From: Guadua angustifolia
Lineage: Eukaryota; Streptophyta; Magnoliopsida; Poales; Poaceae
Length of the DNA: 64,000 nucleotides
NCBI GenBank assembly: GCA_036346375.1
Contig: CM070517.1
Coordinates: 8,039,161-8,103,160, forward strand
Reading direction: 5' to 3'
Shown: in pieces, positions 1-10,812 of the stretch
How the letters are laid out: the number at the start of each line of letters is the position of its first letter
Numbering within the stretch: the stretch's first letter is position 1
The notes under the pieces: generated by a model
Database searches by the model: none
Told to the model about the DNA's origin: nothing
The model's input: only the letters and a program-made list of their open reading frames with translations
Made by a program: the position numbers and the translations under genes

Positions 1-1123
1 CGGTGGATGCCATCTTGATCAACCCGGCTGGTCGGAGTGGCGGCGCTGGTGAGCCAATAACCGAGTAGCAGCCTGTTCACACAAGACAAGTGACTCGAGT
101 TACGAGCAAGGTAATCGATTAGTCACTCCACCTCTTCAACTATCCCGGTCGATGGAGGATCTTCTTAGGGAGACACTTGCGGAGCAGTCGCCAGACTTGC
201 ACATTCACAACCCAAGTTTCTCGCTATTCCTGCAAGAGCTATCGAATCACATCAGCCGTGATCTCAAAGCATCTGAGCGATCGATTGCATGTCACCTGGT
301 TAGAAGCCCTCAACGATGACACTCGACGGCGCTTCGAAGATGGCTGGGGCGATGGCGATGCTGACCTCCCTGATCGAGGAGAATCAGCTGCCTCTTGCTC
401 CTAAGATGCTTCGACCTCGCTAGGAGCAATGACAACCACCGCGTCCTCCGCGGACGACCCAACGCCGACAGGAGCCGAGCCCAACACATGCCCGCAGTCT
501 CAAGCTGGCTCGTCATCCAGGTCAGTCGCTCCCTCGAGCAGCTCGTTGTGCTCGTCGCGCTCAACCTCTTGGAAAAGGTAGAGAGAGTTAAGCCATGACG
601 TACGCCCTAGTACGGCGGCCGTGGTAAGTACTCGATACATACCTCCGGTCGAGGATTGGCTAGAGAGTAAGCCTCTATGCCGCAGGGGCCAGGATATGAC
701 CCGTGGAAGATTTTGCTCAATCGAGCAGGAATGTTCGCATTTGACAAAACTGTTAGTCAGTCAAGCAGTCCGTCAACCACCAGTCATGGCAAACAGAAAA
801 GAACAATAAAAGAGGTCAGTATCATTTACCATCGGAGCTGTCTCTGGTCGCGTCATCGACCCTAGAGTACTCCTAGGCCAGATGACCCTGGCATTTCAGT
901 GGACTCAATTACCGCATCAAGAAGTCTCAGGCGACATGCCACCTGGAGAGACCCCTCTGTCTCAGCTCCTCGATCTTTGCGATGTAGCGCACGTTCCACG
1001 CCGTCGACGGAGGGACTTTTGTCCAGAGGTCAGAGGAAACCGGGAAAGAAGGTTGATAAGACAAAGAAAGTTAATTGTGGCCGGTGAGGTGATATAGAAT
1101 GACCGCTTCTTCCAGTCTAATTG

Positions 1124-1668
1124 CTAAGAAGAAGTCACCGGCACAGGGATATACACACTAGCAGCACCGCTGCGGAGATGGAAGTCAGCACCCCCAACGA
1201 CATCATTTTTGGTTGACCTCTTCAGATGATAGAAGTGGCGAAATAGATTGAGGCTGGGCCTAATACCCAGAAAGGCCTCACAAAGATGGGCAAAGATGCT
1301 GAGCATTGTAATGGAATTGGGGCTCAGGTGAAAAAGCTGAATTCCGTAGAAGTCTAAGATGGACAACATAAAAGCAGAAGGGGGAAAGCTAACGCCGCAA
1401 TGGAAAAAAGATTCAAAAACTATAGTTTCATCCTCATCCTTAGGAGTCGGATAGTCCACACCGACAGAAGGCCTGCAATGGAAGAACACTCAAGCAGGAA
1501 TGAGGCCACCCTTTTCCAGCTCCGCAAGACGCTTCTCTGTCGTAATGGATGTCTGCCATACTTGCCGATAAGTCTCGTCGCTAAAGACCGGTCCCTCGAC
1601 AGGCGTTGCCACAGCCTCCTTCTTCGGCTGCACAGTAGCCTTTGGGTTGGCAGAAGAATCAGAAGCCA
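1124..1668 (-). pseudogene. Antisense ORF with Transposase_28-like (PF04195) domain of Tat-1, broken
   Basis: Read on minus from an ATG at 1666-1668, the frame runs about 59 codons, hits TGA at 1490-1492 and continues open to 1124. The part after the stop has the hallmark series of the 'putative gypsy type transposon' domain: FHCGVSFPPSAFM, then LDFYGIQLFHLSPNSI, then AHLCEAFLGI, then a VGGADFHLRSG block. The same block recurs in Tat-2 (16690-17155), also antisense to its element. Function of these extra ORFs is unknown. The in-frame TGA makes this copy non-coding unless spliced. Domain identification is from recalled family pattern, not a search. Confidence 0.65.
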
Positions 1669-2194
1669 TTAATGCAAACTAAACAAGTGAAAATTTCTCA
1701 AGGTGCAGAGACGCAAGGGCCCAAAGAAGCAAGGCGAAGGATTCGAGAGAAAGGCTGAGGACGAAGGTATGGAAAAGCTACAGTTCCAAATCTGGAGATT
1801 TATAAGCCAAAAGGTGTCCAGGCACAACGGTTTGTTTCCCGCCGAACGACACGTCGATTGCCAAAAAAAGTGGAACGATGGCGCCGTATTCACCGTGACA
1901 TGAGTAATAAATGCTCCAACTGCTAAACGTTTAGAATTTCTGACGACGATTCCAACTCCGCTCAGAGTCAGTTTGATTGGCCAACACCAAGCAGCGTAAG
2001 GCTACCCTAAGCATTCAAGTTAGGCTTGCAGCAGGGCGCTCGACCCCGCACAACCTACTTGATACTTAGCGATTCCTGACTCACTCGAAGTGTTCAACCA
2101 TAGGCAGGCAAGGTGTTGCTCGACCAAACCGAGTTTGGCAGTAATCAACCAAGCTCTCAAACGGATCCTCCGTTGAGCAAAGTTCAGGGGCTAC

Positions 2195-2862
2195 TGTCAA
2201 ATATTCAAATATGGGATATGGGCATGCACTGTAAAGTCAAAAATATCATCAAATACATCTTTACCGGTACTAGTTACGGTACTAGGATATTTTGCATATC
2301 TCTAGCCCGAACCAGCGGGATAAGATACACGCGGAAAGGATATCCCCCTACAGGTAAAGCTCCAATCATACTATTGATACGAAGAAACCCACTTGAACAC
2401 ACCCAGCAGTTACGGATGTTCAAGTACGATACAGGGATCATAACGGCAGAAGGACTCCTTATCGACTATGACTTGGTGCTCCAACCCACTATATAAGGAT
2501 CAAGGAGGATGTCGTCAAGGACAGGAGCCAATCGGAAATGAGAATAAGCCAGGAAAAGCCAATTGCATCCCACAGCAAACTAGCATAGAGTACAAGCTTT
2601 CATCCAAGATCCTCCAAAAGCCGTAGTCTAGCCATCCCCTGATTTATAGTTCTTCCTTGTAATCAGGGATACCCCCATTGATCTGTAATCTCTTCATTGA
2701 TCTCAATCATCGCCGACACAGCAGTAGGGTGTACTCGACGACGAGGCCCGAACCTGTCAACATCGTGTGTTCTTGATTGCATGCTTAATCCTGCATATCG
2801 CGAAGGTACCCAAATATAAGTGTGTTGTCGATCACTAACCTTCAATAGATTCTTTAGACTCT
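2195..2862 (+). repeat. 3' LTR of Tat-1
   Basis: Starts TGTC directly after a purine-rich tract and contains a TATA motif near 2489 and the block around 2690-2760 (GTCGTCGAG-type and CGAACCTGT on the two strands) typical of grass gypsy LTRs. The right end is placed where DUF3537 coding similarity begins (about 2862); the exact base is uncertain. The left-hand TSD is outside the window. Confidence 0.6.
2489..2498 (+). promoter_or_regulatory. Probable LTR TATA box (Tat-1)
   Basis: CTATATAAGG lies about 295 bp into the LTR in the element's orientation, a usual place for the U3/R promoter of plant LTRs. No transcript evidence is available here. Confidence 0.45.
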
Positions 2863-3540
2863 ATGCGTGATCCTTGTCTCACCGAACAGGCACATGAAGA
2901 ACCCACTCAGCCGCACCGACGAACCAACCTGCAAAAAATGAGAATGAGATGGCTACCATTTAGTACTACATACATCCTGCAAGATCAAGAGTGGTGGTTA
3001 TGAATTACTAGGTGGTCACCAGAGTTGGCGAATCTCTTACTGTCCATGGAGGAGAGGGTGACGAGGTGGGCGCCGAGCTGGCCGACGGTGATGGTGACGA
3101 GACAGTAAATGGTGAATACCCTATAGTGGTGACTAGTGGTGATCAGCTACGTCCGGATGCGGCGGTGCACGGAGAAGATCTCGATGGCATCGGTGTGCAC
3201 GTCGAACATGTGGTTGATCCCCTCGAAGCACAGGATCTGAAGTCGCACGTGAGGCGGAATAGCTCACGCACCAGTAAGAACACCACCGTGCGGTACACCC
3301 ACAAAGCCACTGTGGCCACTAGTGCCACCACGAGCCCCGCAACGACGAGTGGAAGTGGCTCAATGCACACGGAAGAGAAGAAGAAGATGACATTATTCGT
3401 GGTCTCAGCAACCGATCAAGAGGCGAAACGCGACGGTCCAGCTCCCACGCGTAGCCGCCGCAGATGGAGGTGTTGTCGTCGTGAAGCCCCCCGTCAAGGA
3501 ACAGCAGTTGCAGGAGCCCACTGCCTCCAAAGTTAGAATA
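2863..3540 (-). pseudogene. DUF3537 (plant multi-pass membrane protein) gene fragment
   Basis: On minus, 3540 to about 3009 encodes pieces resembling DUF3537 proteins: LLFLDGG, then a hydrophobic helix VVAGLVVALVATVALW followed by VYRTVVFLLV and FRLTCDF, then after a frameshift LCFEGINHMFDVH, then YRVFTIYCLVTITVGQLGAH and FANSGDHL. A GT donor at 3007-3008 and an AG acceptor at 2929-2930 keep phase into a next exon, 2928-2863, with VGSSVRLSGFFMCLF and ITHRV. Stops sit in place of expected residues (after IRT and after ITHRV), and there is at least one frameshift. The downstream part is cut off by the Tat-1 LTR. DUF3537 proteins are membrane proteins of unknown role. Family call is from memory of conserved blocks. 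Confidence 0.6.
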
Positions 3541-3819
3541 ATGATCCTGTTCTTCGGAAGTTCAGAATCTTCAGATACCACAACTTCAAAAACTCTACTG
3601 CTTCTAATTAGAGTTAGTGATGGTCGTTCATTCTCCTCTAGAGTATCTGATCCATTAGATCTAGCACAAATGGCTAAGATGGAAGGGCTGCACCTAATGT
3701 CTTCCCTGCCACCACCAGACTAGCACTTTTGTTGTTGTATCCAACCCAACTCCGTGGAGAACCGCAAAAGCTGCTGCCTGGGGAGATGACGTTGCGTCAT
3801 GAGGAGGATAGCGTCTGCC

Positions 3820-4520
3820 TTCTTAGCTTGCTAGCCGTAGATCCGTCGCATGCCCTATTCTGTGGCGCATTTCGCTGCCTCCACTTCCCCATTTGTGTTG
3901 CCCTATTCATGACTCCTGGTTTGGATTTTGCAGGCTCATTCGATGAAGATGAGCGTTGGACGGTGGCCTACAACAAGGAGGTGGCCAGCGAGGAGGCAAA
4001 GGAGAGCGTTTGTGTTCTCAGCTCGATAGCCGCAGATCTGTCTAATCCCCTACTCCGTGGCGTGTTTGGTAGCCTCCACCTCCCCATCTGCATTGCCCTA
4101 ATCGTGGCTCTTGGTTTGGATTTCGCAGGCCCGGTCCGCTAAGATGAGTGGTTGGCAGTGGCCCTTGACAGCTAGGTGGCTATCACCGGTGAACTAATTG
4201 GTAAACCATGACCTCGCTTTCTGCAAGGTTGGTAAAAACTTCCATTTTGCCTTTTGTATTAGAAGCAGGGTGATTTTTGGCTAGATGTTTAAGGAAAAAT
4301 TCTCTTTTTTCTGTGCTTGTGTGGATCGAGTTGGGGATTTGATTTCTAGGGTTTTGCTGCCTCTACTCCCCATTCTACATTGACCTAATCGTGAATCCCA
4401 ATTGGGATATCACAGGCTGACCGATGAAGATGTGGTCCTAGTGTAGTGGTGGTGGCCCTCAGCGGGTAAGTGGCCATCACTAATGAGCTAATTGGTCAAC
4501 CGCAACCTCGCTTTCCACAA
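3820..4520. repeat. Degenerate tandem repeat, three related units
   Basis: A block around 3830-3960 (TAGCCG..GATC.GTC, then CCTCCAC, CCCCAT, TTGCCCTA, TTTGGATTT.GCAGGC) recurs at about 4020-4140 and again, more diverged, at 4365-4440. The trailing block (ATGAGCTAATTGGT, CCTCGCTTTC, CAAGGTT, CTTCCATTTTGCC) at 4185-4260 recurs at 4480-4545. Each unit carries a TTTC(G)CAGGC that looks like a splice acceptor. I do not recognise a protein in it. Confidence 0.55.
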
Positions 4521-4659
4521 GGTTAGTGAAAACTTCCATTTTGCCGATTGTATTAGATACAGACAATTTTTGGCTGGATGTTTTCACTAGAAATCCTCTT
4601 GTTTATGTGCTTGTGTGGATCGAATTTGGGATTTGATTTCTAGGGTTAGATCGGGTAGT

Positions 4660-4900
4660 GCATACACAATCTTGATATGCTACAAAATCATGTTATTGTG
4701 ATATCTAAATTTGGTTGCACAGTTGTTGGCTTAGATTTGAAAGGGGTCTGCTTTTCTAGGGTTAGATGAGGTGGACAATAGTTTTGGTAGTAATCTTGAT
4801 ATGCTGTGAAATCATGTTATTGTGATATCTAAATTTGGTTGCACAGTAATTGGCTTAGATTTGAAAAGGGTCTGGTTTTCTAGGGTTACATGAGGAGGAC
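4660..4900. repeat. Two-copy tandem duplication, period about 124 bp
   Basis: The run CTTGATATGC, then ATCATGTTATTGTGATATC, then AAATTTGGTTGCACAG, then GGCTTAGATTTGAAA, then TTTCTAGGGTTA at 4671-4770 repeats from 4795 with only a few differences. Confidence 0.8.
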
Positions 4901-5246
4901 ATCAATTTTGGCACGTGTGTAAAAGACAGATGATAGAAAATTATAAATGGAAATAGGCTAAATAACACTTCAAGATATCTAAAAATGGATTTCTGTGAAG
5001 TAGAAGACAATAGCAAACATTGGTGACAATATCTTTCTGGTGGCATGGATTTTCTTTAACATCTTTTGCTAAGTTCCGGTCCCTATTTCAGAATTCCTAT
5101 AGAAATTTGTAATAGAACAATGAAATTTAGCAATGATTGGCCAAAAATTTTTATTTGTATATGGTGATCCCCAAGCCTTTCTACCAATTGTTTTAGAAAG
5201 CAGCCAGTGTCCATCCATGTCTGAAGTTCACATTGATACTTGCCAG

Positions 5247-5371
5247 GACATAGGAGATGGTTGTGTTATCTGGAGCTCACACAATTGGAGGTAAAGGATT
5301 TAGGAATCCAAATGTTTTTATAACTCCTATTTCAATGTACTTGAGAAGCCACAGAAGACAGTTGTCCTCAC
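5247..5371 (+). pseudogene. Exon remnant of a class I heme peroxidase (ascorbate-peroxidase-like)
   Basis: The exon begins after TTGCCAG and reads, in one frame, a TAG then EMVVLSGAHTIGGKGF and NPNVF; a one-base loss then shifts the frame to NSYFNV and EKPQKTVVLT, ending at a GTAAGT donor (5372). MVVLSGAHTIGGKGF with NP.VFDNSYF is the proximal-histidine block of APX-type peroxidases, closest in my memory to the APX6/APX-R group. TAG replaces the usual Gln before EMV. No other exon of the family is seen within a few kb, so this is an isolated fragment with intron edges, not a processed copy. Confidence 0.65.
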
Positions 5372-6611
5372 GTAAGTGCATGTGTTGTTTTCATCATGCC
5401 TTTTAAGTACTATCACCATAAGTCAATAACTAAATCTTGACCTAGCTTAAACCTTTGTAAATTATCCTAATGCAATGTATTGTGTTCTTTTGTGAAGCTG
5501 GAATGCCAATAATGGTAGGGATGTGCACAGATTGGTCACTCATTGAAGATGACAAATGCTAAATGTTTTTTCTTGAACAGGAAAGGCTTTTATTGGCATT
5601 GCATGTCCTTTTTAGGATTTGTACGGCATAGGTTACGGTTATATTATTGGCTGATTTATTTAGCTTACATGATATAAGCTCCGAAAAGTGTCTGGGATAA
5701 TCCTGGTTTATAATGTGCTCTATAGCTCTCATAAGTTTATGAATTCTATTTGCTTACCCTGTAGTTTATCTTCTTTAATTCTTTTAGTCAGGGCTTAAGT
5801 TTAAAGCATAAGTTTCCAGGAACAAATTAGTTGTTTGACTTAATTTATTGATGGTTAATAATGTAGCCAAATAGGTATTTACCAAATTCCTTTCAGTATT
5901 TACATCTGTGGTTAGCTCATTGTCATTACCAATGCCAAATAAACTACTTGCAGATGGATCAATATCTATGCAGAGGACCAAGATAATTTTTTTGACGATT
6001 TCAGATGTCTCGTGGAAAATAGCTTAATTAGAACTACGACGTTTGTACGAGGCTTATCCAAAATTTTCTTATAGCATGTCTTTGCACATTCTTTAGTCCT
6101 GCCATATTGTTTCTCGTTTAGAAGTAGGAACTTTAAAATAAATCAATGTCTCTAGAATTTTCATTGAAAGTTCTCTGTTTCAAATGGTCCTAATATTCTC
6201 TTGGACTATGATAATGCACAATCGTTAAAAAATTCCAGAAAAGATGTGCTTTATGTGAAATCCCCTTTAGACCAACGGTTTTTGCACCTCATATTTTTAA
6301 TGCCATTATGTTATGCATTTCAACTCACAAATGAGATTTTCTTATCCTTGTGCAATAATTGAAGAAGCACATCATTAATAGGACAGAACCATGAAGCAGG
6401 TCCTTGATCTTTTTGTTTAGGAACAAAATACATATAATTTTGTTGCTTTATGCTGTTATGATGATCAAACTACCTCACACTGACACTGCTGATGATTAAC
6501 ATAGATACTACAAGAAATATGTATAGCCATGATATCAACTGATAAGAAAACACCACCCAAGTAACTTCAGTTTACTTTCCAAGAGTTCTAATCTGCTACC
6601 ATTAACTTTAG
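5372..6611. other. AT-rich spacer, no gene recognised
   Basis: Read on both strands for coding blocks, LTR termini and terminal inverted repeats; I see none that can be supported. An ACTACAAGAAAT string at about 6507 resembles a CACTA end but has no matching TSD. Confidence 0.5.
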
Positions 6612-6967
6612 GCTAGACAGTGTTTTTGGAGAGGGTGGGTTTGGGTATGTTTTCAAGGGGTGGATTGAGCCAAACAGCACAACTCCTGCAAAATCGGCCA
6701 CTGGCCGTACAGTACCTACCAAAAGTTCGAAGCTGGATGCTCTTCAAGGTCACAGAGAATAAGTGGAAACTATTGTGTATGCCTCATAAATATCTGTATT
6801 TAGATGGAATGATAACTTCCAAAGAAATTACATTTGCAAGCAGAAGTTGACTTTCTCAGATAATTGCATCACGAACACCTTGTTACGCTGATTGGATATT
6901 GTATCGAGGATGATCAAAGGCTGCTTGTGTATCAATTCATGGCATGAGGAAGTCTTCAAAATAATCT
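6612..6967 (+). pseudogene. Two exon remnants of a receptor-like cytoplasmic kinase (RLCK-VII type)
   Basis: After a TTTAG acceptor, 6612-6763 reads LDSVFGEGGFGYVFKGWIEP and TPAKSATGRTV, then a degraded stretch and LQGHRE. This is the glycine-rich ATP loop (GEGGFGYVFKG) and early N-lobe of the NAK/APK1/PBS1 type. A second exon after a CAG acceptor at 6841-6843 reads EVDFL, a stop, LHHEHLVTLIGYCIEDDQRL and LVYQFMA, a stop, then GSL. This is the expected next block of the same kinases. The catalytic lysine segment is corrupted, stops interrupt both exons, and the rest of the kinase is missing. It is a dead fragment retaining intron structure. Confidence 0.7.
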
Positions 6968-7846
6968 TTGTTGCTACTATTTTAGATTAAGTCTTACTAC
7001 ATTTATATCCCTGAAAAATGGAAGATCTCATTTCGTATTAACACTGACATCATACTACTAATTCATGCAAGCAATCTATGTGTACTATCGTGTTCCAATG
7101 TATCAGCAATTTATCATAGTATTTCATTTCAAAAAAATGAACAGTGCCTTCTGAGCAATTAGATATTCTTGCATATTGAGGAACCTTTCTTGCTGAAGTG
7201 GTGAAGTTAAACATATTGAATTTCTTAAGAAAAAACAAAAACTTTTCCAAATAGGCAAATGATCTGAAGATGGCCAATTGTGTGCTTATCTTTTTTATTC
7301 CAAAGTGATATGCATGTTGTCGTGTCCCTGAATTATTTTTTGGAGTTCAAACTTCACAATAATTATGAACACAATCTTACAAACACATTTGTTGAACCCT
7401 AAGATTTGACCTAACTACTTTATCTAGGTGATGTCCATTCAATTGTTAACTGTTGTTGAAAACTAGGACTTTTGAATTAGTGTTCACCAAGGACCTAGGC
7501 ACTGTTTCACAGTCCATTTGCAATTAGACTTCACACAATAAAATTAAGGAAAAACTGGAGCGACGACTAACTAGCTATTTCAAATATTGAGACGTCATTT
7601 CAATTAATATTACCGTTGCAAAATAGCATATGGCTTTCAGGATATATAAATGTACTCCCAAACGATAGGTAGCTTCTTCTCTAGGTAAGAGCTTCCAATT
7701 CCCTAGTTAGAAGACATACATGGCAAACTTCAACAGTAATATCGAATAAACTAATTATAGCTTGCAAATCTTTTTGATTTCAATGAAACAAAATAAGGAT
7801 GCCATCGATGACTCCTAATCTCTAAATTGGTTTGGTTCTAATCCCA
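6968..7846. other. AT-rich spacer, no gene recognised
   Basis: No conserved coding block, RNA gene or paired terminal repeat could be supported here on either strand. Confidence 0.5.
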
Positions 7847-8061
7847 TTCGAGGATATGTGGTTTAGACAAGTTCCTGATCAGCTGTTGTACAACTCCAGA
7901 GAAAATTTCGACAGCATCTCCCCACTGTTCTCTAAATACACGTCTCGACAAAAGGTCAAGAGGAGTGTGTACCCGAAGAACACCATAGAGAGATGCTACC
8001 AAAATCTACTCTGGAGTTATACAACAGCTGATCAGGAACTTGTCCGAACCACATATTCTCG
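7847..8061. repeat. Foldback (long imperfect inverted repeat, about 100-bp arms)
   Basis: The left outer arm 7847-7908 (TTCGAGGATATGTGG, AGACAAGTTCCTGATCAGC, TGTTGTACAACTCCAGAG) is mirrored by the reverse complement of about 8001-8061 with few mismatches. The inner part (GCATCTCC..GTTCT..TACACG..TCTCGAC) pairs more loosely with the segment before 8001, leaving a very short loop. The ORF across it (7832-8080) is probably a by-product of the structure. It could be a foldback MITE or a small-RNA precursor-like locus. Confidence 0.7.
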
Positions 8062-8098
8062 AACTGTCCAAAGAACATGAACAATTCGAGACTGCTTC

Positions 8099-8137
8099 CT
8101 TATAAATATGCCATTTTGATTAGCATATTTATAAACA
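8099..8137. repeat. Short hairpin
   Basis: CTTATAAATATGC is followed 11 bases later by GCATATTTATAAACAAG; the arms pair over about 12 bases. It lies just after the larger foldback and may belong to the same element. Confidence 0.5.
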
Positions 8138-8599
8138 AGCACCCTCGAATGGGAGACGTAGGTTCCACAGCCTAAACTCTAATATTCATCATGTGACAGC
8201 AACAATATAATTCTAGATTAATATGAGAGCACTACAAATTAAGATAATTAAATATACAAGTGTGCTTGTCAAATAAAGGGTGTAAATTATGATAGGATAT
8301 ATACACAATACCACTGCAACCTAAACTTTCTTCACGACATATCCAAATTTAATAAATTATGTAGTGCAAAATTGAAGGGGTTTGAAGGAATGCTCATATT
8401 TTAAGAAAATCACAAATTCTACAAAATGAGGGGAAATCTCCTCCAGTTAGGCTTCAAATTTACCCTCTTAACACCCACCCTTAAGGATTTCAATTTTTTC
8501 TCACCCAAATATTGCTTCCAACCAGAGAATATGAGCTGTTTTCTCGGGTGGCAGCGGAGAAATCTCCTCTGAAAAACAGAAGAGAGTTCAGCATGAGTG

Positions 8600-9122
8600 G
8601 TATAAATAACCTAGCGAGACACATCAGAATCGATTCTTACTTAAGAAGCGATAGTGACATTCATTCTCATCACTATCGATTTCTAAATAAGAAGCGATAA
8701 TGATGTGATCAGGCACATCACAATCAGTTCTTACGGGAGAAGCGATAGTGATCTGCATGAACATCACTATCGCTTCTTTATTAAGAACCGATTGTGATGT
8801 GCACGTTCACATCACAATCGGTTCAGCGATAGTGATGATCACACACATCACTATCGCTTCTTACAAAAGAACCGATTGTGATGTGCACATCACAATCGGT
8901 TCTTTTGTAAGAAGCGATAGTGATGTGTGTGATCATCACTATTGCTTCTCACATAAGAACTGATTATGATGTGCCTAATGCTACATCGCAATAGCTTCTA
9001 ACCTCAGAACCGATAGTGATTATTTTTACTACCCCTCCTAAGTCATCTATCACAATCGTTTTTTCTTAAAAATTTAAGAACCGACCCAGATGAAACGATA
9101 GTGATGTACCATTTTGTAGTAT
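8600..9122. repeat. Subterminal inverted-repeat array, probably the right end of a CACTA element
   Basis: Units of the form GAAGCGATAGTGATG or GAACCGATTGTGATG occur about 15 times in both orientations, often as back-to-back palindromes. The array ends in ACCATTTTGTAGTAT; its reverse complement starts ACTACAAAATGGT, close to the CACTACAA terminus of En/Spm elements. No transposase and no convincing left end were found, so the family call is inference. Confidence 0.55.
8829..8942. repeat. Perfect 114-bp palindrome
   Basis: Centre between 8885 and 8886 in GTG|CAC. Both 57-base arms are exact reverse complements by direct comparison; the first mismatch is just outside at 8943. It is built from one CGATAGTGATG unit and one CCGATTGTGATG unit per arm. 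Confidence 0.9.
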
Positions 9123-9250
9123 TGATTGAAGATTTATATGTTAGCTCAGGGTATACCATTGATATTTAAGTATATCAAGTTGGTTGCTATTAAAAACAGT
9201 GCTTTAGACATAAAGAAATGGACTGTGAATTAGGCATTCACCTATTGCAT

Positions 9251-10324
9251 CTAGATAATAATGAGAGCATAATCAACTACACACATCTTCAGATTCTCTA
9301 CTGCACGAATTGGTGTTTCTAAAACCAATTGTTGTTCCCCTAAGTAGCACAAACTGCGTTGATCAGTATTGATAATAAATTCCCCATGCTGCAGATATGG
9401 ACGCCACCTATCAATCGCCATAATCACCGCCAAAAACTCCTTTTCATAAATTGATAGCTTATGATGTTGTGGGCTTAATGTTTTGCTCAAAAATGCAACA
9501 GGATGACCGTTTTGCATAAGCACCGCCCCAATCCCGACATCACAAGCATCAGTCTCAACCACAAATGTTTGCTAAAAATCAGGCATTACCAACACAGGTG
9601 TTTGAATCATGGCTTGTTTGAGCTATTCAGATGCTACTGTTGCTGCTGAATCCCAGTAGAATGAATTCTTCTTTAACAAATTGGTTAGTGGTCTAAAAAT
9701 AATTCCATAACCTTTCACAAATTTACGATAATATCTAGTAAGACCAAGAAATCCTCTCAATTCAGTCACATTCACGGGTTGTGGCCAATTGATCATTGCA
9801 TGCGTCTTGGCTGGATCCATAGCAACTCCTTCATTTGATATTATATGGCCTAAGTAAGTAATACTCCGCTACGCACAATCACATTTGGCCCTCTTCACAA
9901 ATAGTTGATTTTGCTTCAACAGAGACAAAACTATGACCAAATGCTTCTTATGATCAACAAGTGTTTGACTGTAAATAAAAATATTGTCCATAAAAACCAA
10001 CACAAACTTGCGCAAACCCAGAGATAAAATTGAACTCATTAGACATTGAAATGTCACCGGTACATTTGTTAACCCAAATGGCATCACTCTAAATTGAAAA
10101 TGTCCACGGTGAGTCTTAAAGGCTGTTTTTTCCATATCCGACTAAACCATTCTGATTTGATGATATTCTGACTTCAAGTCCAATTTTGAGAAGTATTGAG
10201 TACCCGCTAGCTCATCAAGTAGTTCATCTACAATTGGCATGGGAAATTTATTCTTAATGGTGATGCTATTTAACTTGTGATAATCAACATAAAATCTCCA
10301 ACTACCATCCTTCTTTTGAACCAA
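9251..10324 (-). pseudogene. Gypsy-1 reverse transcriptase and RNase H remnant
   Basis: On minus from 10324: [59 protein letters not shown], then [47 protein letters not shown], and RNase H pieces VETDACDVGIGAVLMQ and HHKLSIYEKEFLAV. These are in the usual order for gypsy RT and RH. The active-site box reads FMDNI where two Asp are normal, so even the best-preserved segment lacks a catalytic residue. In-frame stops occur near 10140, 9868 and 9600. Confidence 0.85.
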
Positions 10325-10812
10325 TAACGCCGAAGATGCGAATGGGCTTGTGCTTGGCTGTATCTACCTTGTTTTCAACATCTTCGTTGCTTGTTTCTCA
10401 ATCTCATCTTTCTGCATAGGGGAATAGTGATAAGGCCTGCTGTTCACTAGGACTGAGCCAGGTATCAAAGCAATAGCATGATCATATATGCATCATGGAG
10501 GCCAAGCTGCCGATTCTACAAACACTTCCGCATACTAAACAATTACTTGTTGTATTTCCCTCGGTATTTATTCTCTAGGCAACCCTGCCACTTCTTCTTC
10601 CACCCTTGCTATAGCCCAGATGCCATTAGAACTTTGCCATTTGTATAGTTGTTTCACCGACGTCTCTGCTACCGGATCAATTTGTCTAAACTGAACTCCT
10701 TAAACTTGAAAGCATAACCCCTATGCATAAATTGTAATGTTCTTTGCTTCCAATTACAGATCATTGAACTATATAACTGGAGCCAATCCATACCCAGTAC
10801 CACATCATATGC

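Larger units (their letters stand above)
1..2862 (+). mobile_element. Tat-1: 3' part of a Tat-lineage Ty3/gypsy LTR retrotransposon
   Basis: The left edge of the window cuts this element, so gag and pol are not visible. What remains is a 3' internal region, an ORF in antisense orientation (1124-1668, minus), a purine tract ending in CAGGGGCTAC and an LTR that starts with TGTC at 2195. Purine tract followed by TG is the expected junction before a 3' LTR, which sets the plus orientation. An antisense ORF between pol and the 3' LTR is a known trait of Tat-lineage elements such as Grande and Retand. I see no sense coding in 1-1120. Lineage assignment is inference from layout and the antisense domain. 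Confidence 0.65.

Noticed and set aside
3012..3536. 174-codon plus-strand ORF
   Set aside because: It is opposite to the DUF3537 blocks on minus; its text is a shadow of that GC-rich coding DNA.
3000..8600. A single Helitron carrying all gene fragments
   Set aside because: I could not find a TC start paired with a hairpin plus CTRR end, so this stays a suggestion in findings.
6507..9121. A complete CACTA element from ACTACAAGAAAT (6507) to TTGTAGTAT (9121)
   Set aside because: The left side lacks the subterminal repeats of the right side and the 3-bp flanks do not match, so only the right array is annotated.
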